From UBA2336 sp046294915 (GTDB lineage: Bacteria > Bacteroidota > Bacteroidia > Cytophagales > Cyclobacteriaceae), in the NCBI GenBank assembly GCA_046294915.1, contig JBKBOE010000002.1, forward strand, positions 1 to 64,000: a stretch of 64,000 nucleotides of DNA, read 5' to 3'. A program made the translations under genes and the position numbers. Within the stretch, counting starts at the first letter, position 1. Every line of letters begins with the position of its first letter. Of the stretch, positions 35,235 to 43,556 are shown piece after piece. The notes beneath the pieces were generated by a model. That model saw nothing but the letters and a program-made list of their open reading frames with translations. It did no database searches and was not told the origin of the DNA.

Positions 35235-35950
35235 GCCGGTTTTCAGTACGATCAGATGAGCCGGAAATCATGGATAATCTTTCCTGCTCCGGAGAGGTAG
35301 TTGATCAAACCCTTCGTGAGCTGGAGTTCATCAACAAATGGCTGGGCGGAAATTCCATTACTCTAAACGGAATAAACGCTTTGCTGAAGAGTGTCGGAAA
35401 CAATAGCATACACATTGCCGACCTGGGCTGCGGCAGCGGTGACATACTGAAACTGATTGCCCGCTCCCTCCAATCCAAAAATATTCATGCCCGCTTAACA
35501 GGCATTGATGCCAACCCGAATATTATTGCCTACGCTCAAAAGCACTGTGCCGGCTCAGCTTCCATTCAATTTCTTACGGAGAATATCCTTGCTGATGAGT
35601 TTCGATCCAGGAAGTTTGATGTTATCGTTGCTACTCTGTTCTTTCATCATTTCACTTCCGATCAGTTAATAAGCATACTGAAACAACTTAACCAACAAGT
35701 GCGCGTGGGAATGGTTATCAATGATCTCCACCGGCATCCGCTGGCATATTATTCCATCAAACTGCTGACAAAATTGTTTTCAAAATCAAGCATGGTAAAA
35801 TACGATGCCCCGCTATCGGTATTGCGCGGTTTTACCCGCAACGAATTGGTTTATATTTTACAAAAAGCGGGCATAACCCGGTTTACCCTTACCTGGAAGT
35901 GGGCCTTTCGCTGGCAGGTGGTAATACATTCCCCTGCGGGAAGTGCCTGA
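35231..35950 (+). CDS. SAM-dependent class I methyltransferase
   Basis: 239 residues. Motif I is HIADLGCGSGDILKL (residues about 56-70), followed by LTGIDANPNIIAYAQ with the acidic residue for the SAM ribose, then FDVIVATLFFHHFTSDQL as the post-II region. The gene is translationally coupled to the type III PKS, so methylation of the polyketide (ring O or C) is the natural guess. The PKS and this gene correspond to srsA and srsB by role, not necessarily by homology, in the Streptomyces phenolic lipid cluster. Confidence 0.87.
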   Translation: MSRFSVRSDEPEIMDNLSCSGEVVDQTLRELEFINKWLGGNSITLNGINALLKSVGNNSIHIADLGCGSGDILKLIARSLQSKNIHARLTGIDANPNIIAYAQKHCAGSASIQFLTENILADEFRSRKFDVIVATLFFHHFTSDQLISILKQLNQQVRVGMVINDLHRHPLAYYSIKLLTKLFSKSSMVKYDAPLSVLRGFTRNELVYILQKAGITRFTLTWKWAFRWQVVIHSPAGSA

Positions 35951-36008
35951 TACAGCTATTCTCTGGCACAATTTTTCGTACTTTCGAAGCAGACCATTAT
36001 AAAACCTT

Positions 36009-36563
36009 ATGAAATCAGCTAAAATCTTTTTGTTTGCCCTGATGGGTCTGGTTATCGCTGCCTGTTCCTCCGGTGTTCTGGGAAAAAAAGTAAAGGAACC
36101 TTTTCAGGGAAATGCCTATGAATCCAACAACCGCTTCTGGCGCGGTACGGGCAAAGGCTCCAGTTCACAGGATAATATCGCCCGCAGCAAGGCCGACCTT
36201 GATGCCAAAGCACAATTAGCCGGACAGGTAAACACCACCATGAAACAGGTGGCCGACCAATATCTTTCCGATACCGGCAATGAACGCGCTGCCGATGTTG
36301 CCGATAAATTTCAGAGCCTCGTGCGGCAGGTAATGAATACCGATATATCCGACCTGCGCAAAATTGGCGAACAGAAGTATTACAATGAGAAGACAAAAGA
36401 ATACACCGTTTTTATGGCCTATGAAATAAAGAAAAACGCCATGCTGCGGTTTATGAAAAAACAAGCCAAAGTTGACCAGACCATTAACGAACGCCAACGC
36501 GACCTGATTGAAAAAATTATTGATGAAGAACTGAAAAAGGCTGACGCTGCCGATAAGGATTAA
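36009..36563 (+). CDS. Hypothetical lipoprotein, LPP20-like
   Basis: 184 residues. The signal ends in the lipobox VIAAC with Cys19, so the protein is membrane-attached. The mature part (WRGTGKGSSSQDNIARSKADLDAKAQLAGQVN, followed by a helical region and TKEYTVFMAYEIKKNAMLRFM) has the layout of LPP20-type lipoproteins, which share a small alpha/beta fold. The C-terminal 40 residues are charged and probably coiled. The function is unknown. Confidence 0.7.
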   Translation: MKSAKIFLFALMGLVIAACSSGVLGKKVKEPFQGNAYESNNRFWRGTGKGSSSQDNIARSKADLDAKAQLAGQVNTTMKQVADQYLSDTGNERAADVADKFQSLVRQVMNTDISDLRKIGEQKYYNEKTKEYTVFMAYEIKKNAMLRFMKKQAKVDQTINERQRDLIEKIIDEELKKADAADKD

Positions 36564-36585
36564 TCCGATAAAGGACAACAATCAG

Positions 36586-36614
36586 GGGATTCATCGGTAA
36601 TGAATCCCTTTTTT
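36586..36614 (+). terminator. Hairpin terminator after the LPP20-like gene
   Basis: GGGATTCAT (36586-36594) pairs with ATGAATCCC (36600-36608) and is followed by six T. It lies 22 nt after the stop of the lipoprotein gene and touches the end of the convergent amidohydrolase gene. Confidence 0.85.
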
Positions 36615-37869
36615 ATTCTGATCGGTAGAGTACACCATCTTTCATTACCAGCTGCACCTTCCTCAAATCCGAAATATGCGTTGACGGATCTCCCTTAACT
36701 GCCACCAGATCAGCCAGTAATCCGGCTCTTATACTTCCGATTTCATTTTCCAGATGAAGGGCTTTTGCATTTACCGAAGTGGCCGCTTTTAAAATTTCCA
36801 GTGGCTTCATTCCATACTCGGCCATCAACTCCATTTCATAAACATTTTCTCCGTGATGATAAACGCCCACATCGCCACCCATGCCTATTGTTACCCCGGC
36901 ATCCAGCGCAATTCTAAAACTCCGTTTCTTTTGCTGCACCAATGCCGGCTCCGGGTCTTTTCCCTTTTTCCATCCGCGATACTGCTGTATGGCATCTACC
37001 GCTCCCAGGGTGGGGTAATAGGTAACGTTGTGTTGCTTCATTACCTGTGCAATCTCCTCATCCAGATAGTCGCCATGTTCAATGGTTTCGGCTCCGGCCA
37101 GGATAGCCCGCTTCATGGCCTCCTTGGATTTGGCGTGGCACACCAGGTACCGGCCGCTGCTGCGGGTAACTTCATTAACCAATTTCAGTTCATCCAGTGT
37201 AAATGATGGGCGATCTTCACCTCTTACACCCCACCGGTAATCAGCATATACCTTTATAAAATCAGCACCTTTTCCAATCTGGTCGCGCACCACACGAATC
37301 AACTCGTTACCATCGGCCGGTTCTGCACCAAGCATAATCTTTGAATCATCATCATACCCCTTGGGGCCGTATGAGCCGGTGGAGACGATCGCTCTCCCCG
37401 CAACGATCATCCGCGGGCCGGGTATAATTCCTTCGTTAATAGCCCGCTTCAGTGCCACATCGGCATAGCCTGCGCCTTCGGTGCCCAGGTCGCGCACCGT
37501 AGTAAAGCCGGCCATCAATGTATTTTTTGCGTGTACGGTTGCCCTTGCGGTACGATAGGCATCGGCTTCCTTCAGCACCTGCGTATCCCAGTCGGTAATG
37601 TTGTACGGATACAGAAATAAATGCGAATGTCCTTCAATTAATCCCGGCAGCAGGGTGCATCCGGTTAATTTTAAAACCGTTGCCTCTTTTGGTGGCTTAA
37701 CCTGCGAAGCAGGGCCCGCTGCAGCAATTTTATTACCGACCACCAGTACCACCCAGCCTTCCTGCATCTGGGTGCCATCAAATACCCTATCCGGCTGCAG
37801 GTAATAGCTGCTCTGACTGTAGAGTTGAGTGGATACGAATAGTATTGAAAGAAGCAATTTGTTTTTCAT
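36613..37869 (-). CDS. Secreted amidohydrolase (imidazolonepropionase/prolidase-like)
   Basis: 418 residues with a signal peptide (LLLSILFVSTQLYSQ). The metal site is visible as LIEGHSHLFLYP near residue 80, a Lys candidate in ADFIKVYADYRWG, CHAKSKEAM, ETIEHGDYLDEE and the late Asp in IGMGGDVGVYHHGEN. ILKAATSVNAKALHLENEIGSIRAGLLADLV is the common C-terminal block of the superfamily. The substrate is unknown; close relatives cleave dipeptides with C-terminal proline or arginine. It is divergent from the propeller protein gene. Confidence 0.88.
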   Translation of the reverse strand: MKNKLLLSILFVSTQLYSQSSYYLQPDRVFDGTQMQEGWVVLVVGNKIAAAGPASQVKPPKEATVLKLTGCTLLPGLIEGHSHLFLYPYNITDWDTQVLKEADAYRTARATVHAKNTLMAGFTTVRDLGTEGAGYADVALKRAINEGIIPGPRMIVAGRAIVSTGSYGPKGYDDDSKIMLGAEPADGNELIRVVRDQIGKGADFIKVYADYRWGVRGEDRPSFTLDELKLVNEVTRSSGRYLVCHAKSKEAMKRAILAGAETIEHGDYLDEEIAQVMKQHNVTYYPTLGAVDAIQQYRGWKKGKDPEPALVQQKKRSFRIALDAGVTIGMGGDVGVYHHGENVYEMELMAEYGMKPLEILKAATSVNAKALHLENEIGSIRAGLLADLVAVKGDPSTHISDLRKVQLVMKDGVLYRSE

Positions 37870-37905
37870 GAAGAAAAGTTAGTTTTATTTATGATTAAAT
37901 GTACC

Positions 37906-38772
37906 ATGAAACAATCAATCCCGCTGCTGATATATTTTATCACCACTGTTGGTTACCCGCAACAACCACCTGGCACCGACATTTACCTGTTTGACCTGAA
38001 AAAGAAAAAGGGCGCCATAATACTTAGCAACCCGAAGAATATTACCGCCCGGCCCGGCTACGATAATCAACCCTTCTTCCATCCGGATAAACCCATTCTA
38101 TACTATGCATCGGCAGATGACGAAGGCCGAACCGATATTCTGCAATACAATTATGAATCGGGCACCACCCGCAGGCTTACCGAGACCCCTGAGCGCGAAT
38201 ACTCACCAACGGTAACCCCTGACAAGAATTTCATCTCCTGCATTATTCAACGCGATAATGGCGCACAAGATCTGGGAAAATACCCGATTGATGGCGGAGA
38301 CCCGGTTGTGCTTATTAACAACCTTACCGTTGGCTACCATGCCTGGGTTGACCACAGGCGTGTACTTACTTTTGTTTTACCGCAGCCGTTTACGTTGCAA
38401 CTGATTGATGTGGAGACAGGCAAGACCAATTTACTTGCCGAAAACATTGGCAGGTCGTTGCACAAAATTCCAAGAGAAGAAGCCATGAGTTTTGTGCAAC
38501 AACAACCCGATAAAACCTGGGCAATCAAGAAGCTGAACACAAGCGATCTTTCCATGAGCAACCTGGTTGTGCTAACCACCGAAACAGAACCGCTGCTTGC
38601 CTGGATGCCCGATGGCACCTTGCTGCGCAGCATGGTGTTGGAGATTTACGCCATGAAGCCCGGCAAGGACAAGGTCTGGAAAAAAGTTGACCTCCAACTT
38701 GCATTAAAAGGCATTACCCGAATGGCTGTCAATCTAAAAGGCGATAAGATGGCGGTTGTGGTTAGTGAGTGA
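37906..38772 (+). CDS. Secreted PD40/TolB-like beta-propeller protein
   Basis: 288 residues from the ATG at 37906, which gives a clean signal peptide (KQSIPLLIYFITTVGYPQ); an ATG at 37891 adds five residues. PD40-type repeats are seen in YDNQPFFHPDKPILYYASADDEGRTDILQYN and REYSPTVTPDKNFISCIIQRDNG, each with the xSPDG-like turn. It should form a small propeller that binds protein or peptide. No enzymatic domain follows. The partner is unknown. Confidence 0.72.
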   Translation: MKQSIPLLIYFITTVGYPQQPPGTDIYLFDLKKKKGAIILSNPKNITARPGYDNQPFFHPDKPILYYASADDEGRTDILQYNYESGTTRRLTETPEREYSPTVTPDKNFISCIIQRDNGAQDLGKYPIDGGDPVVLINNLTVGYHAWVDHRRVLTFVLPQPFTLQLIDVETGKTNLLAENIGRSLHKIPREEAMSFVQQQPDKTWAIKKLNTSDLSMSNLVVLTTETEPLLAWMPDGTLLRSMVLEIYAMKPGKDKVWKKVDLQLALKGITRMAVNLKGDKMAVVVSE

Positions 38773-38785
38773 TCGGCTATCTTTG
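38756..38785 (+). promoter_or_regulatory. Consensus promoter of the deoxynucleoside kinase gene
   Basis: TTG (38756-38758), 19 nt, TATCTTTG (38778-38785) matches the Bacteroidota consensus perfectly. It overlaps the end of the upstream gene and lies 16 nt before the ATG at 38802, so the leader is very short. Confidence 0.75.
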
Positions 38786-38801
38786 ACTTTCGTGAACATA
38801 A

Positions 38802-39431
38802 ATGACCCAACTCAAGCACATCGCCATCTGTGGAAATATCGGCTGTGGTAAAACCAGCCTGGTAGAAAAACTAAGCAAGCATTACGGATGGACACCCCTG
38901 TACGAATCGGTCGATAAAAACCCCTACCTGCGCGATTTCTATAACGATATGACGCGCTGGGCCTTCCACCTGCAAATTTATTTTCTCAACAGTCGCTTCC
39001 GGCAGGTAAACGAAATCCGCACCAATAAAAAAACCACCATACAGGACCGCACCATTTACGAAGATGCCTACATCTTCGCGGCTAACCTCCACGCCAGCGG
39101 ACACATTAACGACCGCGACTACCAGAGTTACCTCGATATTTTTAATTCGATGATTAACTTTGTTCCTCCACCCGACCTGCTTATCTACCTTCGCTCCGAT
39201 ATCCCTAAACTGGTACGCCAAATTCAGAAACGCGGCCGCGACTTTGAATACGCCATGCGCCTCGATTACCTTAAAAACCTGAATGAATATTATGAAAAAT
39301 GGATTGGCAGTTACAACCTCGGCAGGCTGCTCATCATTAACACCAACGACCTTGATTTTGTAGAACGCATTGACGACTTCGCTTTTATTGTAAACCGCGT
39401 TGACCTGGAATTAAATAACCTGTTCACATAA
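38802..39431 (+). CDS. Deoxynucleoside kinase
   Basis: 209 residues. The P-loop is GNIGCGKTS (residues 11-19); the substrate region follows with LYESVDKNPYLRDFY, WAFHLQIYFLNSRF, and DRTIYEDAYIFA, where DR and the Glu orient the base and sugar. LIYLRSDIPKLVRQIQKRGRDFE is the lid region. This is the dGK/dAK-type kinase family that salvages deoxynucleosides by phosphorylation. The base preference cannot be fixed by reading. Confidence 0.93.
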   Translation: MTQLKHIAICGNIGCGKTSLVEKLSKHYGWTPLYESVDKNPYLRDFYNDMTRWAFHLQIYFLNSRFRQVNEIRTNKKTTIQDRTIYEDAYIFAANLHASGHINDRDYQSYLDIFNSMINFVPPPDLLIYLRSDIPKLVRQIQKRGRDFEYAMRLDYLKNLNEYYEKWIGSYNLGRLLIINTNDLDFVERIDDFAFIVNRVDLELNNLFT

Positions 39432-39504
39432 CCTTACCATTCCTGTAACTATCAAAAGTTCTGCTCGACTATTTCAACATCTTTACTTTAAAATTCTTAG
39501 TCTT

Positions 39505-42500
39505 ATGAAATACTTTCTGTCCATCATCGTATGCCTTTTTATCCTTCAGAGCGCCCCTGCACAGGATGAAAAGAAGGAACCGAAACCCGATACGGTAAAA
39601 AAAGAAAAACCGAAAAAGAAAAAAGACCTTCCGCTGGAGGCTGCACGAAAAATAAAAATCAACAGCCATGAAGGTTCGTGGATGTCGCTGGATGTGAGCC
39701 CCGATGGAAAAACCATTGTGTTCGATCTGCTGGGCGATTTATACCTGCTGCCCATAACCGGAGGGAAAGCCCAGCCTTTTATGAAGGGCATGGCCTTCGA
39801 TTCGCACCCGCGCTTCAGTCCCGATGGCAAAAGCATTCTGTTTATTTCTGATCGCAGTGGTGGCGAAAACGTGTGGCATTTTTCTCTCGACAAAAAAGAC
39901 TCAACCCAGGTAACCAAAGGCAATAACGACAATTACCAGTCGGCCGAGTGGACACCCGATGGCCGGTACATTGTGGCCAGTAAAGGAAGGTTAAATCTTA
40001 AATTGTGGTTGTTTCACAAAGATGGTGGTAGCGGGGCACAACTCATCAGCCGGCCCGATAACCTGAAAGTAATTGAACCAGCCTTCGGCAAAGACGACCG
40101 GTACATTTGGTACGCACAGCGCAACGGGGGCTGGAATTACAACGCCATGATGCCGCAAATCCAACTGGGCGTATATGATCGCGAACGCGGTGAAACCGAG
40201 TTAAAAACCTCGCGCTATGGCTCGGCTTTTACCCCCACTCTTTCACCCGATGGCAAGTGGCTGGTTTATGGCAGCCGGTACAATGAACACACCGGCCTGG
40301 TGCTGCGCAACCTGGAGAGCGGTGAAGAGCGGTGGCTGGCATATCCGGTTCAACGCGATGAGCAAGAGTCCATCGGTACGTTGGGTATGCTGCCGGCCAT
40401 GTCGTTCACCCCCGACAGCAAAGAGGTGGTGGCATCGTATGGCGGTAAGTTCTGGCGCATTCCCATTGCCGGTGGCAACGCTATTGAAATTCCGTTCGAG
40501 ATTGATACCGAAGTGGAACTGGGTCCGTTGCTCGATTTCAAATATCCCATTACAGATGAGCCCACGTTTGTGGTAACCCAAATCCGCGACCCACAGGTGG
40601 CGCCCGATGGCAAACGCGTGGCCTTTACAGCACTAAACCGGCTTTACGTGATGGACTTACCCAACGGAACACCCAGGCGCGTAAGCAACTTTAATTTCAC
40701 TGAAGCACAACCCGTATGGAGTCCTGACGGCAGTCAACTTGCCTGGGTAAGCTGGGAAGGAAACGGAGGACACATTTATAAATACAACTACAAATCGAAA
40801 GCACCGGCTGTTCAGAAACTTACTGCAACACCGGCCCTTTACAGCAATCCATCCTGGTCATACAAAACCAACCGCATTGCGTTTGAAGTTTCGCCTCCGC
40901 AGTACTTTAAAGACCAGGATGGCCCGGTTGGTTTTGCAGAACGAAGTATCGGTTGGATTGCTGTTGATGGCGGAACCGTTACCCTGATTGATAAAGCACG
41001 CGGACGGCACACCCCGCATTTTACAAAAAATGATGATCGCATTTATTTAACTCACCCTGCTAGAGGATTGGTCTCCATCCGGTGGGACGGCACCGATGAA
41101 AAAGGGCATGTAAAAGTTACCGGCATCACCACCTTTGGTATGTCGGCTAAACACCATTGCCTGATGGTGGAGAGCGAACAGGAGCCTGCCCCGCAACCAA
41201 CAGCAGCAGCGGTTATTCTGATGGCTCCGGAAGGCGACAAGGCGCTGGCGCAGATCAACAACGAACTGTATGCGGTTACCGTGCCGAAAACCGGTGGCGA
41301 AACACCAACCCTTACCGTTGCCGATGCGGCTAATGCACAATTTCCTTCAAGAAAACTAACTAAACTGGGCGGAGAATTCCCCTCATGGGGAAGTTCCGGA
41401 AAAGTAGTGTATTGGTCGCTGGGCAATGCGTTGTTCACATTCCATCTTGATTCGGCTGAAGCCAAAGAACGTGAGCTGAAGAAGAAAAAAGCCGAAGAAG
41501 AAAAACTGAAAGAGCAGGGTAAAGGAGAAGAGAAAAAAGAAAATGACAAGCCGGAATCCGGAAAGAATGGCGACAAAAAAGAAGAGAAAAAAGACGAAGG
41601 CTATAAGCCGGCCGAAGTGCGCATTAAAGTAAACGCCCCGCGTGATATTCCGAAATCAAGAGTGTTGTTGCAGCATGCCCGCATCATTACCATGAAGGGA
41701 AATGAAATTATCGAAGATGGCGATCTCCTTATTGAGAACAACCGGATAAAACAAGTTGGGCCATCTGGTTCTATCACCGTGGACGGCAGCGTACGAAAAA
41801 TGGACATGCGCGGCAAAACTATTATACCCGGTTTTGTAGATACGCATTCGCACATGTGGCCCGCCTGGGGCATTCATAAAAGCGAACTCTGGATGTATCT
41901 GGCCAACCTGGCTTACGGAGTAACTACCACGCGCGACCCACAAACCGCCACTACCGATGTGTTAACGTATGCCGATATGGTTGAAGCCGGCCAGATTATG
42001 GGGCCGCGCATTTACTCCACCGGCCCAGGCGTTGGTTTCTGGGCGTACAACATTAAAGATGCCGATCAGGCTAAAGATATTTTAAAACAGTACTCCGACT
42101 ACTACAACACCAAGTACATTAAAATGTACCTGGTAGGAAACCGCCAGCAACGCCAGTGGGTTATTCAGGCTGCACATGAACAAAAACTTATGCCCACCAC
42201 TGAGGGAGGGTTAAACATTAAACTGAACATGACCCAAATTATTGACGGCTACCCCGGCCATGAACATGCATTTCCGGTTTATCCGCTGTATAAAGACTTC
42301 ACCACCTTCGTAGCTGAATCAGGAACTACCTATACGCCAACGTTACTGGTTTCGTATGGTGGACCTTTTGCTGAAAACTATTACTGGGCAACGGAAAACC
42401 CCACTAAAGATGAAAAGCTGAATCGGTTTACCCATAAAACCGAACTCGATTCAAAAACACGGAGAGTAAACAGTTGGTTTATTTATGAAGAACACGTTTT

Positions 42501-42906
42501 TCCCGACCATGCAAAGTTTGTAAAAGACCTGGTAGAAGCGGGTGGTAAAGCCGGTGTCGGCTCGCATGGCGAGATGCAAGGCATTGGCTTTCATTGGGAG
42601 TTGTGGTCAATGGCATCAGGCGGGCTTTCCAACCATGATGCCCTGAAAGTGGCCACCATTCATGGCGCAAAAGGCCTGGGTTTGGATGGCGACCTTGGCA
42701 GCATTGAAGCCGGAAAACTTGCGGACCTGCTTATTCTGGACAAGAATCCGCTTGAAAATATCCGCCACACCAACACGATCAATAAGGTAGTGAAAAACGG
42801 CCGGGTGTACGATGGCCATACACTCGAAGAAGTGGGCACCGGTAACCAAAAACCGTCCTTTGAGTGGCAGCAGAAAAAACCGGAAAACGTTCCGGGTATC
42901 CGCTAA
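39505..42906 (+). CDS. Secreted TolB-propeller/amidohydrolase fusion protein
   Basis: 1133 residues with a signal peptide ending at SAPAQ. Residues about 50-640 carry repeated PD40 motifs (LDVSPDGKTIVF, PRFSPDGKSILF, PTLSPDGKWLVYG, PVWSPDGSQLAWVS), a propeller like TolB or tricorn. A Lys/Glu-rich linker covers about 652-702. The amidohydrolase domain fills 715-1133 with H781 and H783 in VDTHSHMW, and HGAKGLGLDGDLGSIEAGKLADLLIL near the end. It is likely a periplasmic hydrolase of peptides or amides whose propeller filters substrates (inference). Confidence 0.9.
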   Translation: MKYFLSIIVCLFILQSAPAQDEKKEPKPDTVKKEKPKKKKDLPLEAARKIKINSHEGSWMSLDVSPDGKTIVFDLLGDLYLLPITGGKAQPFMKGMAFDSHPRFSPDGKSILFISDRSGGENVWHFSLDKKDSTQVTKGNNDNYQSAEWTPDGRYIVASKGRLNLKLWLFHKDGGSGAQLISRPDNLKVIEPAFGKDDRYIWYAQRNGGWNYNAMMPQIQLGVYDRERGETELKTSRYGSAFTPTLSPDGKWLVYGSRYNEHTGLVLRNLESGEERWLAYPVQRDEQESIGTLGMLPAMSFTPDSKEVVASYGGKFWRIPIAGGNAIEIPFEIDTEVELGPLLDFKYPITDEPTFVVTQIRDPQVAPDGKRVAFTALNRLYVMDLPNGTPRRVSNFNFTEAQPVWSPDGSQLAWVSWEGNGGHIYKYNYKSKAPAVQKLTATPALYSNPSWSYKTNRIAFEVSPPQYFKDQDGPVGFAERSIGWIAVDGGTVTLIDKARGRHTPHFTKNDDRIYLTHPARGLVSIRWDGTDEKGHVKVTGITTFGMSAKHHCLMVESEQEPAPQPTAAAVILMAPEGDKALAQINNELYAVTVPKTGGETPTLTVADAANAQFPSRKLTKLGGEFPSWGSSGKVVYWSLGNALFTFHLDSAEAKERELKKKKAEEEKLKEQGKGEEKKENDKPESGKNGDKKEEKKDEGYKPAEVRIKVNAPRDIPKSRVLLQHARIITMKGNEIIEDGDLLIENNRIKQVGPSGSITVDGSVRKMDMRGKTIIPGFVDTHSHMWPAWGIHKSELWMYLANLAYGVTTTRDPQTATTDVLTYADMVEAGQIMGPRIYSTGPGVGFWAYNIKDADQAKDILKQYSDYYNTKYIKMYLVGNRQQRQWVIQAAHEQKLMPTTEGGLNIKLNMTQIIDGYPGHEHAFPVYPLYKDFTTFVAESGTTYTPTLLVSYGGPFAENYYWATENPTKDEKLNRFTHKTELDSKTRRVNSWFIYEEHVFPDHAKFVKDLVEAGGKAGVGSHGEMQGIGFHWELWSMASGGLSNHDALKVATIHGAKGLGLDGDLGSIEAGKLADLLILDKNPLENIRHTNTINKVVKNGRVYDGHTLEEVGTGNQKPSFEWQQKKPENVPGIR

Positions 42907-42909
42907 TCA

Positions 42910-42945
42910 AAAACCCCTGTTGTACCGGGCAGGGGTTTTTATTTT
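42910..42945 (+). terminator. Hairpin terminator after the fusion hydrolase
   Basis: AAAACCCCTG pairs with CAGGGGTTTT around a 10 nt loop, and the stem runs into TTTTTATTTT. It follows the stop codon by a few bases. Confidence 0.88.
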
Positions 42946-42973
42946 CTTTCAATAAGTTCGCTACCTTGGCTTT

Positions 42974-43480
42974 GTGAAACGCAGGGTAGCTATTCTTTTC
43001 CTTTCCCTTTTCGCTCTGAACTTTGCGGGCATTTATTTTTATTTCGCATTTCGGCTTATACACATCCGGCACGAAATGCGTGCTGCATTACAGGCTATGC
43101 CCGAAGAAGACCTCACCAAACTGGTTCTTTCTGAAGCGGAGTTCATCCGCGCAAGGGTTGAACAGCACGAAATAAAAGTTAACGGTAAGATGTACGACAT
43201 CACCCGCGTGAAGTTTGAAAACGGAAACGTAACCGTTTGGTGCCTTCACGATGAGGCTGAAGACAACCTGCTGGCATTTCTGGATGCCGTATCAAGCCGC
43301 GCACATCAGGATTCCAGCCCGCTTCCGCAATCCATTCAGCAGTTTCTGTCACTCACGTTTCTTATTCCTGAATTTCAATTTCCGAGTGTGTGTTATGCTT
43401 CAGCAAAAACAGAAACAGCATACCGTATAGCGGCCTATTCTGCTTCATTACCCGTTCAAAGCCCGCCACCACGCTTTTAA
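42974..43480 (+). CDS. Hypothetical protein upstream of the TonB receptor
   Basis: 168 residues, start GTG at 42974. One N-terminal hydrophobic segment (VAILFLSLFALNFAGIYFYFAF) is followed by a helical polar part and a C-terminus ending in SPPPRF. I do not know a named family, but I recall short exported proteins with proline-rich ends preceding TonB receptors for metals in Bacteroidota. The receptor gene begins 76 nt downstream, so an accessory role in the same uptake system is a guess. Confidence 0.7.
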   Translation: MKRRVAILFLSLFALNFAGIYFYFAFRLIHIRHEMRAALQAMPEEDLTKLVLSEAEFIRARVEQHEIKVNGKMYDITRVKFENGNVTVWCLHDEAEDNLLAFLDAVSSRAHQDSSPLPQSIQQFLSLTFLIPEFQFPSVCYASAKTETAYRIAAYSASLPVQSPPPRF

Positions 43481-43556
43481 GCATACCTTCTTTTTGTCAA
43501 AGCAGCCCATGGCTGTGGATAAAATTTTCTATTCATAATTTAATCGTTAATACGTA

